NCBI GenBank assembly: GCA_036939755.1
Contig: JALLAZ010000066.1
Span: 1 to 26,999, forward strand
DNA: 26,999 nt
Direction of reading: 5' to 3'
Origin: Stephanodiscus triporus
Lineage: Eukaryota; Bacillariophyta; Thalassiosirophyceae; Thalassiosirales; Thalassiosiraceae
The notes beneath the pieces are model-generated. The model made no database searches and was not told the origin of the DNA. It saw only the letters and a list, made by a program, of their open reading frames with translations. Both the position numbers and the translations under genes were made by a program. Every line of letters begins with the position of its first letter. Position 1 is the first letter of the stretch. Positions 1 to 9,482 of the stretch are shown here, one piece after another.

Positions 1-55
1 TTTAATTATTAATCATAACAAACGTTGATTCAATGGTGAATAAAATTTGACATTA
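1..55. repeat. Inverted repeat copy, SSC left junction
   Basis: Bases 1-55 are the exact reverse complement of 26945-26999; identity stops at 56, which does not pair with 26944. In a plastid genome such terminal inverted copies at the two ends of a unique segment mark the edges of the large inverted repeat. Only 55 bp of it are visible. It holds no gene of its own here except the -35 element of the rps6 promoter (47-52). Confidence 0.9.
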
Positions 56-76
56 TTCCCAAATCTAAAGTATTAT
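47..76 (+). promoter_or_regulatory. Sigma70-type promoter for rps6
   Basis: A consensus -35 TTGACA (47-52) is followed after 18 bp by TATTAT (71-76), 27 bp before the rps6 ATG. The -35 lies inside the inverted repeat and the -10 lies in unique sequence. The call rests on sequence match only. Confidence 0.6.
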
Positions 77-103
77 ATTTTTAATTTCATACTAACGCTT
101 TTT

Positions 104-415
104 ATGTCAAAAATAATAAAATACGAAATGATGATTCTTTTAACAGAAGAATTTAATGATAATGAATTAAAAACTTGGGCTTTTAACTATGCGAAAACTT
201 TAAGGAAATTGAATGCATCTGAAATTTCAGTTATTTCAAGAGGGAAAAGAGATTTATCATATGAAATTGCGAATCAAAAACGTGGAAACTTTATTCAAAT
301 TAATTTTTCAAGTATCCCAAAACGTATCGAGAATTTTTCAAGTAGTTTAAAATTTGATTCAAATGTTTTAAGATTTTTAGTTTTAAATAAAACAAATAAC
401 GTAAAAAAATTTTAA
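104..415 (+). CDS. rps6: Ribosomal protein S6
   Basis: Encodes a 103-residue S6, a small-subunit protein that pairs with S18 on the 16S rRNA platform. The S6 pattern is visible: a first beta strand with YEMMILLTEEF, the middle GKRDLSYEIANQKRGNF stretch, and the late DSNVLRFLVLNK strand. The open frame runs back to a TTG at 47, but the ATG at 104 gives the normal S6 N-terminus (MSKIIKYEMM), and the promoter lies inside the would-be extension, so 104 is preferred. There is no clear Shine-Dalgarno. The stop codon lies inside the terminator palindrome, and trnN-thiG follow on the same strand. Confidence 0.9.
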   Translation: MSKIIKYEMMILLTEEFNDNELKTWAFNYAKTLRKLNASEISVISRGKRDLSYEIANQKRGNFIQINFSSIPKRIENFSSSLKFDSNVLRFLVLNKTNNVKKF

Positions 416-432
416 AATTTTTTTACGTTATT
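395..432 (+). terminator. Perfect palindrome at the rps6 stop
   Basis: Two 19-bp arms (395-413, 414-432) are perfectly complementary with no spacer, so the RNA would fold as a hairpin with a minimal loop. The rps6 stop codon (413-415) sits at the centre. There is no long T run afterwards. It probably acts as a 3' end or stability element, immediately before the trnN promoter. Confidence 0.6.
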
Positions 433-435
433 AAC

Positions 436-464
436 TTGAATTAGAAATAAACATATGATAAGAT
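436..464 (+). promoter_or_regulatory. Sigma70-type promoter for trnN (and thiG)
   Basis: TTGAAT (436-441), a 17-bp spacer, then TAAGAT (459-464). A start near 471 would be about 10 bases before the mature tRNA-Asn 5' end. Confidence 0.55.
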
Positions 465-480
465 CTAAGTAATAGATATT

Positions 481-552
481 TCCTCAGTAGCTCAGCGGTA
501 GAGCAATCGGCTGTTAACCGATTGGTCGTAGGTTCAAGTCCTACCTGGGGAG
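481..552 (+). tRNA. trnN-GUU: tRNA-Asn (GUU)
   Basis: A 72-nt cloverleaf. The acceptor 481-487 pairs with 545-551 with one G-U pair; D arm, anticodon loop CTGTTAA (anticodon GTT) and T arm with GGTTCAAGTCC are all present; the discriminator is G552. CCA is not encoded. thiG starts 29 bp downstream on the same strand, so the two are probably co-transcribed and the tRNA cut out. Confidence 0.96.
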
Positions 553-580
553 TTTAAAATAAACTAAGATTATAAAAATT

Positions 581-1390
581 ATGAAAAATATGTTTGATCC
601 TTTAAAAATTGGGGATAAATCATTTTCTTCACGTTTAATGTTGGGAACTGGTAAATATAGAACTAGTCAAGATGCTGTAAAAAGCATTAAAACAAGTGAA
701 TGTGAAATTGTTACAGTTGCTATTCGACGATTACCCACAAATATAAATCAAGATAATAGTAGTTTTCTTAAGTCTTTAAATTGGGAAAAACTTTGGTTAT
801 TGCCAAATACAGCAGGTTCTCAAACAGCTGAAGATGCTATTAGGATGGCATTTTTAGGCCATGAATTAGCCTGTCAATTAGGTCAAGAAGATAATTTTTT
901 TGTTAAATTAGAAGTTATTTCAGATCCAAAATATTTATTACCCGATCCGATAGGAACTTTAAAAGCAGCAGAATTTTTAGTAAAAAAAGGGTTTACTGTT
1001 TTACCTTACATTAATGCTGACCCTATGTTGGCTTTACATCTTGAAGATTTAGGATGCGCTACTGTTATGCCGCTTGGTTCACCTATTGGTTCAGGTCAAG
1101 GATTGAATAATTTATCTAATCTTCAAATTATTATTGAAAATGCAAATATTCCAGTTATTGTAGATGCTGGAATTGGAGCTCCAAGTGAAGCTACAATGGC
1201 AATGGAATTAGGGGCTGATGGTATTTTGCTGAATACAGCAATAGCTCAAGCAAAAAATCCAGAAAAAATGGCATTAGCAATGAAATTGGGGGTTCAGTCG
1301 GGACGATTAGGTTATTTAGCTGGTAGAATGGAAAAAAAATATTATGCAACTCCTAGTTCCCCAATCAGCCAGATTAGTCAGACACACTAA
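581..1390 (+). CDS. thiG: Thiazole synthase ThiG
   Basis: ThiG builds the thiazole phosphate moiety of thiamin from deoxyxylulose 5-phosphate, a glycine- or tyrosine-derived imine and sulfur delivered by ThiS thiocarboxylate. The 269-residue protein shows the family's TIM-barrel marks: LMLGTGKY (20-26), TVAIRR (45-50), LPNTAG (74-79), the FVKLEVI strand whose Lys109 should be the Schiff-base lysine, PYINADP, and the phosphate-binding PIGSG and [11 protein letters not shown] loops. Start ATG 581; an ATG at residue 4 (590) is an alternative. Its partner thiS is also plastid-encoded, at 25577-25789 on the opposite strand. Confidence 0.96.
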   Translation: MKNMFDPLKIGDKSFSSRLMLGTGKYRTSQDAVKSIKTSECEIVTVAIRRLPTNINQDNSSFLKSLNWEKLWLLPNTAGSQTAEDAIRMAFLGHELACQLGQEDNFFVKLEVISDPKYLLPDPIGTLKAAEFLVKKGFTVLPYINADPMLALHLEDLGCATVMPLGSPIGSGQGLNNLSNLQIIIENANIPVIVDAGIGAPSEATMAMELGADGILLNTAIAQAKNPEKMALAMKLGVQSGRLGYLAGRMEKKYYATPSSPISQISQTH

Positions 1391-1403
1391 AGTACAAAAT
1401 TGT

Positions 1404-1462
1404 TTAATTCATTAAAGATTATTTTATAAGCTATATCTATAGAATAATCTTTAATGAATTAA
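1404..1462. terminator. Stem-loop between convergent thiG and clpC
   Basis: A perfect 20-bp stem (1404-1423 with 1443-1462) and a 19-nt loop. It lies 14 bp past the thiG stop and 45 bp past the clpC stop, so it can serve both transcripts in either direction. Confidence 0.7.
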
Positions 1463-1506
1463 GATTAATGTTTTTTATCTTAAATTGTCGATTTTTTACA
1501 ATTTTA

Positions 1507-4257
1507 TTATGATTTTTCAGTAATTTTAGTTTCTTCTTTTTTAATTATACCTTCTTGTTTTTCGTTTTTTTGAATTTTACTAAAATCTACATTTGTATAA
1601 TCAAACTCAACTGAAATGTCTGATGTATAAATATCCTCAAATATTGGCGAGTAGATTGGTCTATTTCCGTAAACATTTGGTTTTATTTTTTGTGTAACGT
1701 TTATCTCTGTACCTTGGTGTATAATGTTACTTAAACAAGCTTCAGCTAACTTATCTTCTAAGAATTTTGTAATTGATCGACGTAACGGTCGAGCCCCATA
1801 AATTGGGTCATATCCTTCTTCTGTAAGGAAAAATCGTACAGCATTATCAATATTTAAAATAGCACCTTGTTCTTTTAATCGTTTACTTAGTTGATTTAAC
1901 ATCAATCCACAAATTTCCCAAATATCATGTTTTGATAAATGATTAAAAACAATAATATCGTCTATCCTATTTAAAAACTCTGGACGGAAGAATTTTTTTA
2001 ATTCTTCTTGAACTAACCCCGTTATTTTAACAAATTTTTCTTCATCTTCTGGTGTTACTTCTCTTTTAACAGGTGGTTTTAATGAAAAAGTTCCATCTGA
2101 ATTAACTAATAAGTCAATTTTTTTACTTTCTCTTTCTAGACCTGTATCAAATTTCCGACCAAATCCAATTTTTTCTTTTGAAAGGACTGGAGATTCCTTT
2201 TCAATAACTCGAGAACCTAAGTTAGTTGTCATTACAATAATGCAATTTTTAAAACTAACATGTTTACCACTTGAGTCTGTTAAATGCCCATCATCTAATA
2301 TTTGTAAGAATAAATTAAAAACATCTGGGTGTGCCTTTTCAACTTCATCAAATAAAACAATAGAATATGGTTTTTGTCTTACTGCTTCTGTTAATTGTCC
2401 ACCATCTTGGAAACCTACATAACCTGGAGGTGAACCAATCAGTTTGGCAACTGTATGTCTTTCCATAAATTCCGACATATCGAACCGAATAAGATTTTTT
2501 TCATCATCAAACATATATTCGGCTAAAGCTTTTGTTAACTCAGTTTTTCCAACACCTGTTGGACCAGCAAAAATAAAACTTGCAATTGGACGTTTTGGAT
2601 CTTGAATACCAACTCGTGCTCTACGCACTGCTTTTGAAACAGCACTAATGGCATGATGTTGACCAATAAGTCGTTCATGAAGAATATTTTCCATTAACTT
2701 TAAACGTTCATTCTCGGACTGATTAATCTTCGTTACAGGAATACCAGTCCATGCAGAAATAACTTTACAAATATCTGATTCAGTAACTTGATCAAAACGT
2801 GGTCCATCGGGATCTGCATATTTTGCATATCTTTCTTTACTGGTTAAAGCAAATCGCATTATTCGTAAATGGGTACGAACTTCGACTTCATGTTCAACTA
2901 ACAATTTTGCAGTTGCAAAATCATTCTGATAAACCGCTTCATTTTTTTCTTGTATAGTTTCATGTAATTCTACAAGTAACTTTTGTAAACCGCTAGGTAA
3001 TGAGTTATTTCTTAATCGAACACGTGAACCTGCTTCATCAATAACATCAATAGCTTTATCAGGTAAATTACGGTCCGCAATAAATCTACTTGAAAGTTTT
3101 GCAGCTTCTACAAGAGCTTCATCTTTATAAGTTAGAGCATGATGACGTTGAAATTCAGGTTTTAAACCTTTTAAAATGTCAATTGTTGTTTCGACAGATG
3201 GTTCCTCTACAAGAATTGAATGAAATCGTCTTTCTAATGCGGGATCTTTCTCAATATATCTCCGATATTCATCCAAAGTAGTAGCACCAATAACCCGTAA
3301 GCTTCCACGAGCTAAAGAAGGTTTTAAAAGGTTTGCCGCGTCAACAGCACCTTCGGCTGCACCTGCTCCGACTAACGTATGAATTTCATCAATTACTAAA
3401 ATCGTTTTTCCATGTTGATTAACTTCATCAATAATATGTTTCATCCGTTCTTCAAATTCACCTCGATATTTTGTACCAGCTAAAACTGAACCAAGATCAA
3501 GGGCTCTTACAACATGATCATATAAAAACTCTGGGCAATCCATACCTTGCATTAATATAGCAAGTCCTTCAGCACAAGCAGTTTTACCAACCCCTGCTTC
3601 TCCAACTAAAACCGGATTATTTTTTCTACGACGGCCTAAAACTTTAACTAAAGAATTTATTTCTTCATCTCGACCAATAACAGGGTCTATACGCTGATCT
3701 TTAACCTCTTGTGTAATGTTTTCTGTGTATTGATCTAAAGTAGGAGTTTTTAATCCTGATTTTTCACGAGCAATTGCCCATTTTTCTTGGTCAGTTAATG
3801 GAGGTTTTAAAATATCTTCTTGTTGTTCTTCAATATAAGTTAAGATTAAATGTCTTAATTTAGGTATATTTACTCTTAATTTATCTAAAGTTCGCATTGC
3901 AATTCCATCTGCTTCGTTTATTAAAGATAATAAAACATGCTCTGTTCCAACATAATTTACACCAAGATCTTGACCTTCATGAATTGACATTTCTAATACA
4001 CGTTTTGCACGTGGAGTAAATGGTATTTCAGAAGCAACAAATCCAGTACCACGCCCGATATATTTTTCAATTTCTTTTCGCGTTTTTTTTAACGTTACGT
4101 TTAGTTGTGCTAATGCACGTCCGCCTATACCATGTCGTTGTCCAATTACACCTAGTAATAATTGTTCTGTTCCTACAAAATTATGGCCCATGCGTCTAGC
4201 TTCTTCCTGCGCTAACATAATTACTTTAATAGCACCTTCGGTAAACTTTTCAAACAT
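1507..4257 (-). CDS. clpC: Clp protease ATP-binding subunit ClpC (Hsp100)
   Basis: AAA+ unfoldase that feeds stromal proteins to the ClpP protease. The 916 residues hold the duplicated Clp N-domain (about 1-145), AAA1 with Walker A GEAGVGKT (219-226) and Walker B ILVIDE (286-291), a short UVR-like middle coiled coil (about 425-465), and AAA2 with Walker A GPTGVGKT (565-572) and Walker B VLFDE (634-638). The tripeptide IGF (697-699) fits the ClpP-docking loop, so it is ClpC rather than ClpB. Two extras stand out: a Lys/Glu-rich stretch of roughly 45 residues after the IGF, and a charged C-terminal tail (about 865-916). Start ATG has AAGGAG 7 nt upstream (4265-4270). Both nucleotide sites look intact. 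Confidence 0.96.
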   Translation of the reverse strand: MFEKFTEGAIKVIMLAQEEARRMGHNFVGTEQLLLGVIGQRHGIGGRALAQLNVTLKKTRKEIEKYIGRGTGFVASEIPFTPRAKRVLEMSIHEGQDLGVNYVGTEHVLLSLINEADGIAMRTLDKLRVNIPKLRHLILTYIEEQQEDILKPPLTDQEKWAIAREKSGLKTPTLDQYTENITQEVKDQRIDPVIGRDEEINSLVKVLGRRRKNNPVLVGEAGVGKTACAEGLAILMQGMDCPEFLYDHVVRALDLGSVLAGTKYRGEFEERMKHIIDEVNQHGKTILVIDEIHTLVGAGAAEGAVDAANLLKPSLARGSLRVIGATTLDEYRRYIEKDPALERRFHSILVEEPSVETTIDILKGLKPEFQRHHALTYKDEALVEAAKLSSRFIADRNLPDKAIDVIDEAGSRVRLRNNSLPSGLQKLLVELHETIQEKNEAVYQNDFATAKLLVEHEVEVRTHLRIMRFALTSKERYAKYADPDGPRFDQVTESDICKVISAWTGIPVTKINQSENERLKLMENILHERLIGQHHAISAVSKAVRRARVGIQDPKRPIASFIFAGPTGVGKTELTKALAEYMFDDEKNLIRFDMSEFMERHTVAKLIGSPPGYVGFQDGGQLTEAVRQKPYSIVLFDEVEKAHPDVFNLFLQILDDGHLTDSSGKHVSFKNCIIVMTTNLGSRVIEKESPVLSKEKIGFGRKFDTGLERESKKIDLLVNSDGTFSLKPPVKREVTPEDEEKFVKITGLVQEELKKFFRPEFLNRIDDIIVFNHLSKHDIWEICGLMLNQLSKRLKEQGAILNIDNAVRFFLTEEGYDPIYGARPLRRSITKFLEDKLAEACLSNIIHQGTEINVTQKIKPNVYGNRPIYSPIFEDIYTSDISVEFDYTNVDFSKIQKNEKQEGIIKKEETKITEKS

Positions 4258-4298
4258 TTTGTGTCTCCTTGCTCATTTTTCTTAGATAAAAATGATAT

Positions 4299-4327
4299 TT
4301 TATATAACGATTAATTTCTATTCACAA
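4299..4327 (-). promoter_or_regulatory. Sigma70-type promoter for clpC
   Basis: On the minus strand TTGTGA (4327-4322), a 17-bp spacer, and TATAAA (4304-4299). It lies about 40 bp before the clpC ATG and its Shine-Dalgarno. Confidence 0.55.
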
Positions 4328-4387
4328 TAAAATTGATAATAACTCTGTATAAAAAATTATAATTTACTTAACTTATTTTTTCTATAG

Positions 4388-4416
4388 TTGCATAATAAAT
4401 TAATTTTAATTATAAT
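4388..4416 (+). promoter_or_regulatory. Sigma70-type promoter for trnC-trnL
   Basis: TTGCAT (4388-4393), exactly 17 bp, then a consensus TATAAT (4411-4416). The tRNA-Cys 5' end follows 32 bp after the -10. It is divergent from the clpC promoter, whose -35 is about 60 bp away. Confidence 0.65.
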
Positions 4417-4447
4417 TCCTAGTACAGTAAAAAACAATTATATTTTT

Positions 4448-4518
4448 GGCGGTATGGCCAAGTGGTAAGGCAGTGGATTGCAAATCCTCGATCCCCAGTT
4501 CGAATCTGGGTGCCGCCT
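4448..4518 (+). tRNA. trnC-GCA: tRNA-Cys (GCA)
   Basis: A 71-nt cloverleaf. The acceptor GGCGGTA (4448-4454) pairs with 4511-4517, anticodon loop TTGCAAA gives GCA, and the T arm is CCCAG/CTGGG. Discriminator U4518 is the usual base for tRNA-Cys. No CCA is encoded. Confidence 0.96.
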
Positions 4519-4587
4519 TAAAATATAATTCACTAACATTGCTATTTTATAAACATATAAAATATAATGCAAGTACATATCCAATTA

Positions 4588-4674
4588 GGGGACGTGGTGG
4601 AATTGGTAGACACGACGGACTTAAAATCCGTTGCCTAGTGATAGTGCGTGCGGGTTCAAGTCCCGCCGTCCCCA
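4588..4674 (+). tRNA. trnL-UAA: tRNA-Leu (UAA), intronless
   Basis: An 87-nt class II tRNA with a long variable arm. The acceptor GGGGACG (4588-4594) pairs with 4667-4673, anticodon loop CTTAAAA gives TAA, and the T arm is CGGGT TCAAGTCCCG. Discriminator A4674. The group I intron found in this gene in many cyanobacteria and green plastids is absent. Confidence 0.96.
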
Positions 4675-4724
4675 TTTAAAGAATACAATATTTTAATTAA
4701 AAAAAATTCATCAGGCCAACGCGT

Positions 4725-4783
4725 TAATAGATAATTAATTAAATAAATGCAATCACTGCATTTATTTAATTAATTATCTATTA
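4725..4783. terminator. Long stem-loop ending the ribosomal cluster
   Basis: A perfect 27-bp stem (4725-4751 with 4757-4783) and a 5-nt loop. The rps10 stop codon (4781-4783) is the last triplet of the right arm. It sits between convergent trnL (+) and rps10 (-) and is the only strong hairpin I found at the 3' end of the 15.8-kb cluster. Confidence 0.75.
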
Positions 4784-5104
4784 TGATAAACAAATTCTAT
4801 ACAATACGCCAGGTGGTAAATCAGATTTTACTAATAAATCAAAAATGTTTACCGATGAATCATAATAAATTTCTAATATTCGTTTATGAATTCTAATTTC
4901 AAAATGCTCTCTTGAATCTTTATTAACATGAGGGGAGCGTAATACACAATATATTCGTTTATCAGTAGGTAATGAAACTACTCCAACATTATCGACATTA
5001 TTATTTTGGGTAATTTCCATTATTTTCTGACATGATGTATTTAAAAGCTCATGATTAAATGATTCTAATCGTACACGAATTTTTTCATTCGGTTTTATTT
5101 CCAT
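4781..5104 (-). CDS. rps10: Ribosomal protein S10
   Basis: A 107-residue S10 of the small-subunit head, close to family length. Typical marks are the N-terminal KIRVRLESFNHELLNTS, the internal SLPTDKRIYCVLRSPHVNKDSREHFEIR segment and the C-terminal beta strand. It is the last gene of the cluster, 12 bp after tufA, matching the rps12-rps7-tufA-rps10 order of cyanobacterial str operons. Confidence 0.95.
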   Translation of the reverse strand: MEIKPNEKIRVRLESFNHELLNTSCQKIMEITQNNNVDNVGVVSLPTDKRIYCVLRSPHVNKDSREHFEIRIHKRILEIYYDSSVNIFDLLVKSDLPPGVLYRICLS

Positions 5105-5116
5105 AAATTTTTCTAA

Positions 5117-6346
5117 TTATTTAATAATTTTAGAAACAACACCAGCTCCAATTGTTCTTCCGCCTTCACGAATCGCAAAACGCATTCCTTCTTCAAGTGC
5201 AACTGGGTAAATTAATTCAGCTGTCATTTTAATACGATCGCCTGGCATTACCATTTCTACAACTGAACCATCATCTGCAGTAAATTGTTCAATTGAGCCA
5301 GTTACATCAGTCGTTCTTACATAAAATTGTGGACGATAACCTGTAAAGAATGGTGTATGACGTCCTCCTTCTTCTTTAGTTAATACGTATACTTCAGATT
5401 CAAAGTTTGTATGTGGTTTAACTGTACCTGGTTTTGCTAATACCATACCACGTTCAATATTTTCTCGTGTAACACCACGCAATAAAATACCAACATTATC
5501 ACCTGCAAATCCTTCCTCTAACGTTTTTTGGAACATTTCGATACCAGTAATAGTTGTTGTTTGGGTTGCACCAACACCAACAATCTCAACGTTATCGCCA
5601 ACCTTAACAATCCCTCTGTCAATTCTTCCCGTTGCTACTGTACCTCGACCAGTAATTGAAAAAACATCCTCAATTGCCATTAAGAATGTTTTTTCAATAT
5701 CACGTTCTGGTGTTGGAATATATGAATCAACAGCATCCATTAAAGCATAAATTTTATCAACCCATGGATTATCACCACGTTGAATAGATGGATTAGAAGA
5801 AATTGCTTCAATTGCTTGTAAAGCTGAACCAGGACAAATTGGAATATCGTCTCCTGGGAAGTCATAAGTAGATAATAATTCTCTTACTTCTAATTCTACT
5901 AATTCTAATAATTCATCATCATCTACTTGATCTTGCTTGTTTAAAAACACAACAATATGTGGAACACCAACTTGTCTTGCTAATAAGATGTGCTCTCTAG
6001 TTTGAGGCATTGGACCGTCTGCAGCAGATACAACTAATATAGCTCCATCCATTTGTGCTGCTCCAGTAATCATATTTTTTACATAATCAGCATGACCTGG
6101 ACAGTCTACGTGAGCATAATGACGATCTTTAGTTTGATATTCAACGTGTGCAGTATTAATTGTAATACCACGAGCACGTTCTTCAGGTGCACCATCGATA
6201 TCAGCATAAGCTTTTGCTACCGCGCCACCTTCTAACGCTAATGTTGCAGTAATTGCTGCAGTTAAAGTTGTTTTACCATGATCAACATGACCGATAGTAC
6301 CAATATTAACATGCGGTTTTAGACGTTCAAATTTTTCACGTGCCAT
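5117..6346 (-). CDS. tufA: Elongation factor Tu
   Basis: GTPase that carries aminoacyl-tRNA to the ribosome. At 409 residues it is full length. G motifs in order: GHVDHGKT (19-26), RGIT (59-62), DCPGH (81-85), NKQD (136-139, where E. coli has NKCD) and SAL (174-176). Domains 2 and 3 follow with the GRGTVATGR and VVEMVMPGD signatures and end in [10 protein letters not shown]. There is no N-terminal transit extension, as expected of a plastid-encoded copy. The bacterial str gene fusA, normally between rps7 and tufA, is absent. Confidence 0.98.
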   Translation of the reverse strand: MAREKFERLKPHVNIGTIGHVDHGKTTLTAAITATLALEGGAVAKAYADIDGAPEERARGITINTAHVEYQTKDRHYAHVDCPGHADYVKNMITGAAQMDGAILVVSAADGPMPQTREHILLARQVGVPHIVVFLNKQDQVDDDELLELVELEVRELLSTYDFPGDDIPICPGSALQAIEAISSNPSIQRGDNPWVDKIYALMDAVDSYIPTPERDIEKTFLMAIEDVFSITGRGTVATGRIDRGIVKVGDNVEIVGVGATQTTTITGIEMFQKTLEEGFAGDNVGILLRGVTRENIERGMVLAKPGTVKPHTNFESEVYVLTKEEGGRHTPFFTGYRPQFYVRTTDVTGSIEQFTADDGSVVEMVMPGDRIKMTAELIYPVALEEGMRFAIREGGRTIGAGVVSKIIK

Positions 6347-6433
6347 TTTAAAAAATTCCCTTGAAATTTAATGTTTATAATAAAAATCTTTTTGCTTTTA
6401 GCGAAATTAAATATAATCGTTATTGATTACCGA

Positions 6434-6904
6434 CTAATAACGGAAATGCGCAAATGCTTTATTAGCATCTGCCATTTTATGAGTTTCTTCTTTTTTCTTT
6501 ATAGTATTACCTATATCGTTTGCAGTGTCAATAATTTCACTTGCTAGTTTAATTGACATTGTTCTTCCCACACGTTTTCTTGAATATTGAATAATCCAGC
6601 GTAAAGCTAAGTTAGTTGCTCGAAAGCTACTCACTTCAATTGGAACTTGATATGTTGAACCTCCAATTCGTCGAGCTTTTACTTCAACTACCGGACTAGC
6701 GTTTCTAATTGCTTTTTCGAAAATCACTAATGGGTCTTCATTTGTTTTCGATTTTATGATGTCGAAAGCGCCATTTACAATATTTTGGGCTAAATTTTTT
6801 TTACCTGCCTTTAAAATTCTTGTTACTAATAAACTAACTAAGTAACTATTATATGTAGGATCTGCTTTAGGAAATCGTTTTTTTGAAATATTTCGACGTG
6901 ACAT
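6434..6904 (-). CDS. rps7: Ribosomal protein S7
   Basis: A 156-residue S7, which nucleates 16S 3'-domain assembly. The start ([20 protein letters not shown]) and the [11 protein letters not shown] and [14 protein letters not shown] segments are characteristic. It lies between rps12 (65 bp upstream) and tufA (87 bp downstream). The 87-bp spacer shows no convincing promoter. Confidence 0.96.
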   Translation of the reverse strand: MSRRNISKKRFPKADPTYNSYLVSLLVTRILKAGKKNLAQNIVNGAFDIIKSKTNEDPLVIFEKAIRNASPVVEVKARRIGGSTYQVPIEVSSFRATNLALRWIIQYSRKRVGRTMSIKLASEIIDTANDIGNTIKKKEETHKMADANKAFAHFRY

Positions 6905-6969
6905 ACTAATAATTATTTTTTAATAAATAGGTTTTAGTAAATACTAATTTTGAATTTTTAACTTAGTAT

Positions 6970-7344
6970 CTAACTTTTTGGTTTTTTCACTCCATATTTT
7001 GATCGTCTTTGTGTTCGATTTTTGACACCTCCACTATCTAACGCACCTCTAACAATATGGTATCGAACACCAGGTAAATCTTTTACTCGGCCACCTCGAA
7101 TTAAAACTACTGAATGTTCTTGTAAATTATGACCTTCACCTGGAATATATGCTGTTACTTCAAATCCAGATGTTAATCGAACACGAGCAACTTTCCGAAT
7201 TGCTGAATTTGGCTTTTTGGGTGTTGTAGTATAAACACGTGTACACACCCCCCGTCGTTGTGGGCAATTTACTAAAGCAGGTGATTTTGTTTTTTTATTA
7301 ATTTGTATTCGTCTTAAACGAACTAATTGCTGAATAGTTGGCAT
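6970..7344 (-). CDS. rps12: Ribosomal protein S12
   Basis: A 124-residue decoding-centre protein. TPKKPNSA (41-48) and [14 protein letters not shown] (84-97) are the classic S12 loops; these are the positions that confer streptomycin resistance when mutated in bacteria. The gene is continuous, unlike the trans-spliced rps12 of land plants. Confidence 0.97.
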   Translation of the reverse strand: MPTIQQLVRLRRIQINKKTKSPALVNCPQRRGVCTRVYTTTPKKPNSAIRKVARVRLTSGFEVTAYIPGEGHNLQEHSVVLIRGGRVKDLPGVRYHIVRGALDSGGVKNRTQRRSKYGVKKPKS

Positions 7345-7394
7345 TTATTTTAAAAAGTAATTAAGTAAATTTAAATTATTCTAATATAATCAAT

Positions 7395-7613
7395 TTAATT
7401 GTTTTTTGTTTGTAATCCATATTTTTTCATAAATCTTTCTACACGTCCTTCACTATCGACAAGTGTCTGGGAATTAGTATAAAAAGGATGATTGCCTAAC
7501 CAAACGTCAAGCTGTAACTGGGGTTTGGTTGAACCAATCGAACAAAGAGTTTTCCCCTCACAAAGAACAGGAGCATTTGGGAACCAAGTCGGATGAATTT
7601 CAGGTTTTGGCAT
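7395..7613 (-). CDS. rpl31: Ribosomal protein L31
   Basis: A 72-residue L31 that bridges the two subunits. It starts with the family's PEIHP motif and has the GNHPFYT loop. The zinc ligands of the Cys-rich bacterial form are not kept: only Cys18 and Cys24 occur, and the place before HPFYT is Asn41. It is therefore a zinc-free type. Position after rps9 is as in red-lineage plastids. Confidence 0.93.
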   Translation of the reverse strand: MPKPEIHPTWFPNAPVLCEGKTLCSIGSTKPQLQLDVWLGNHPFYTNSQTLVDSEGRVERFMKKYGLQTKNN

Positions 7614-7626
7614 ATTTTTAAATTTT

Positions 7627-8031
7627 TTAACGTTTTGAGTATTGTGATGCTTTTCTTGCTTTTCTTAAACCATATTTTTTACGTTCTTTAATACGGGCAT
7701 CTCGGCTTAAAAAACCAAATGGTTTTAAAATTAAACGATTTTCATTTTCCATTTTACAGATTAAACGCGCAACGCCTAATTTAATCGCATCAGTTTGACC
7801 AGTTAAACCACCACCCTTTACAAGGGCTATAATATCAAATTGATTTTTTAAATTTAACTTCTCTAATGGTGACCAAATAGCATTCAAATAGTTTGTATTA
7901 TATTGCAAATATTTCTCACCAGAAACTTTATTAATAGTCACTTTTCCATTTCCGGGAACAAGAAAAATTCGTGCAACAGCACGTTTTCTTTTTCCAAGTC
8001 CAATTTTATCTTTTTGAAAAACTATATTCAT
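7627..8031 (-). CDS. rps9: Ribosomal protein S9
   Basis: A 134-residue S9. GLGKRKRAVARI near the N-terminus, GGGLTGQTDAIKLGVARL in the middle, and the basic tail ending KARKASQYSKR, which in bacteria reaches the P-site tRNA, are all present. It is followed 13 bp later by rpl31 and preceded by rpl13, the usual L13-S9 pair. Confidence 0.96.
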   Translation of the reverse strand: MNIVFQKDKIGLGKRKRAVARIFLVPGNGKVTINKVSGEKYLQYNTNYLNAIWSPLEKLNLKNQFDIIALVKGGGLTGQTDAIKLGVARLICKMENENRLILKPFGFLSRDARIKERKKYGLRKARKASQYSKR

Positions 8032-8051
8032 AAATTTTGTTAGTCTGTTAA

Positions 8052-8468
8052 TTAAAGTACAGTTAATAGTTTGGGATCTTGTGCTTCATGTGGATGTTGG
8101 GCACCTTGATAAACTTTTAACCGTTTTACTAAATGTTTTTTGGGAAATCCATTTGGTAACATATTAAAAACACAGTTTTCAATAATTCGTTTTGGGATTA
8201 TATTTACTAATCTTTTTAACGATGTACCAGGACGTCCTGGTTGATAAACATGGAATCGTTCTACTTCTCGATCAAGTTTTAAATGTTCACTATTAATTAA
8301 TATTACATAATCACCAACATCAACTGATGGATGATAAACAGACTTAGATTTACCTGTTAATAATGGTATAATAGTGGATGATAATCGTCCTAATTGTTTA
8401 TCTTTACAATCAATAAGATACCATTTTCTTTTATTATAATTTGCAGCTGGAATAAAGGTTTTATTCAT
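8052..8468 (-). CDS. rpl13: Ribosomal protein L13
   Basis: A 138-residue early-assembly large-subunit protein. RKWYLIDCKDKQLGRLSS, GDYVILINSEHLKL and MLPNGFPKKHLVKRLKVYQGAQHPHEAQ match the L13 family. It sits between rpoA and rps9 with spacers of about 20 bp. Confidence 0.96.
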   Translation of the reverse strand: MNKTFIPAANYNKRKWYLIDCKDKQLGRLSSTIIPLLTGKSKSVYHPSVDVGDYVILINSEHLKLDREVERFHVYQPGRPGTSLKRLVNIIPKRIIENCVFNMLPNGFPKKHLVKRLKVYQGAQHPHEAQDPKLLTVL

Positions 8469-8491
8469 AAAATTAAAATTAAACTAAATAA

Positions 8492-9454
8492 TTATTTTAA
8501 AACTATTCCTAATTTATTTTTAAGAGTAGCAAAAACCTCGTCGGCAGATTTTCGACCGAAGTTTTTTAATTCTAAAAGCTTTTCTGGAGAATATTCTAAT
8601 AAATCCCCAATTGTATTAATTTGAGCTCTTTTTAGACAATTATAAGGGCGTACAGATAATTGTAATTCTTCAATAGCAATATGCGTATAAGGATCTATCG
8701 GTTTTACATGATTTTTTTCTTTTATTGTTTCCTTTTCTTTTTTAATTTTATGTTCACTAATAGACTTAAATAAGTCGATAATTAAATTAGATCCAGAAAA
8801 AATAGCCTGTTCAGGTGAAATACTTCCATTTGTCCAAACATCAATGAATAAACGTTCTTTGATATTATTTGAATTATCATAAACATTTTCAACTTTAAAA
8901 TCTACCTTTTGTACCGGCATAAAAATTGCATCTGTTTCTATAAAGTCTTCAAATTTATCAGAAAAAAGTTCATTAGCTAATCTATATTTTGTTCCAGATT
9001 CAATTTTAAATTCTATTTCTAATATGTGTGAACTTGAAATTGTTGCAATATAATGATTAGGATTAATAATTTCTATTTCTGGAGGTAATTGAATTGAACT
9101 AGCTGTAATAACTGCCGGTCCATGCAATCTTAAACGTCCAAATTGTCTAGTAAAAGTGTCTGATTTTAAAATAATTCCTTTTAAATTTAATAAAATCTCA
9201 AGAATATCTTCACGAACACCAGGAATTAATGAAAACTCATCTTTTATACCAGCAATTCGAACACCTGTAATAGCAGTTCCTTGTAAATCTCCTAATAAAA
9301 CTCGTCTTAATAAATTGCCAATTGTTATTCCTTGACCAGAACTAAGTGAATCGATTAAAAATTGACCATACATTGGCCCTGATTCAATTTTTTCTGATTT
9401 TAAACATTCCATTAATAAATTAGAACTATTGCTAAAATTTTTTGTGGAATTCAT
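8492..9454 (-). CDS. rpoA: RNA polymerase alpha subunit
   Basis: Alpha subunit of the plastid-encoded bacterial-type RNA polymerase. The 320 residues include the dimerisation N-terminal domain (about 1-235, with GQGITIGNLLRRVLLGDLQG and the SLIPGVREDILEILLNLK helix), a Lys/Glu-rich linker, and a C-terminal DNA-binding domain (about 255-320, LSVRPYNCLKRA then NFGRKSADEV). The Arg in SVRPYNCL matches the promoter-contacting arginine of bacterial alpha. Retention of this domain fits the sigma70-type promoters in the window. rpl17, its usual bacterial neighbour, is absent. Confidence 0.96.
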   Translation of the reverse strand: MNSTKNFSNSSNLLMECLKSEKIESGPMYGQFLIDSLSSGQGITIGNLLRRVLLGDLQGTAITGVRIAGIKDEFSLIPGVREDILEILLNLKGIILKSDTFTRQFGRLRLHGPAVITASSIQLPPEIEIINPNHYIATISSSHILEIEFKIESGTKYRLANELFSDKFEDFIETDAIFMPVQKVDFKVENVYDNSNNIKERLFIDVWTNGSISPEQAIFSGSNLIIDLFKSISEHKIKKEKETIKEKNHVKPIDPYTHIAIEELQLSVRPYNCLKRAQINTIGDLLEYSPEKLLELKNFGRKSADEVFATLKNKLGIVLK

Positions 9455-9482
9455 AATTTATTTATTTTATACGTAAATACAA

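Noticed and set aside
47..103. TTG-started N-terminal extension of rps6
   Set aside because: It would run through the promoter and lengthen S6 beyond its family; ATG 104 fits.
2240..3281. Plus-strand open frames within clpC
   Set aside because: They are antisense shadows of a highly conserved ATPase and resemble no protein.
4446..4679. 77-codon open frame over the trnC-trnL region
   Set aside because: It is only the read-through of two clear tRNA genes and shows no protein family.
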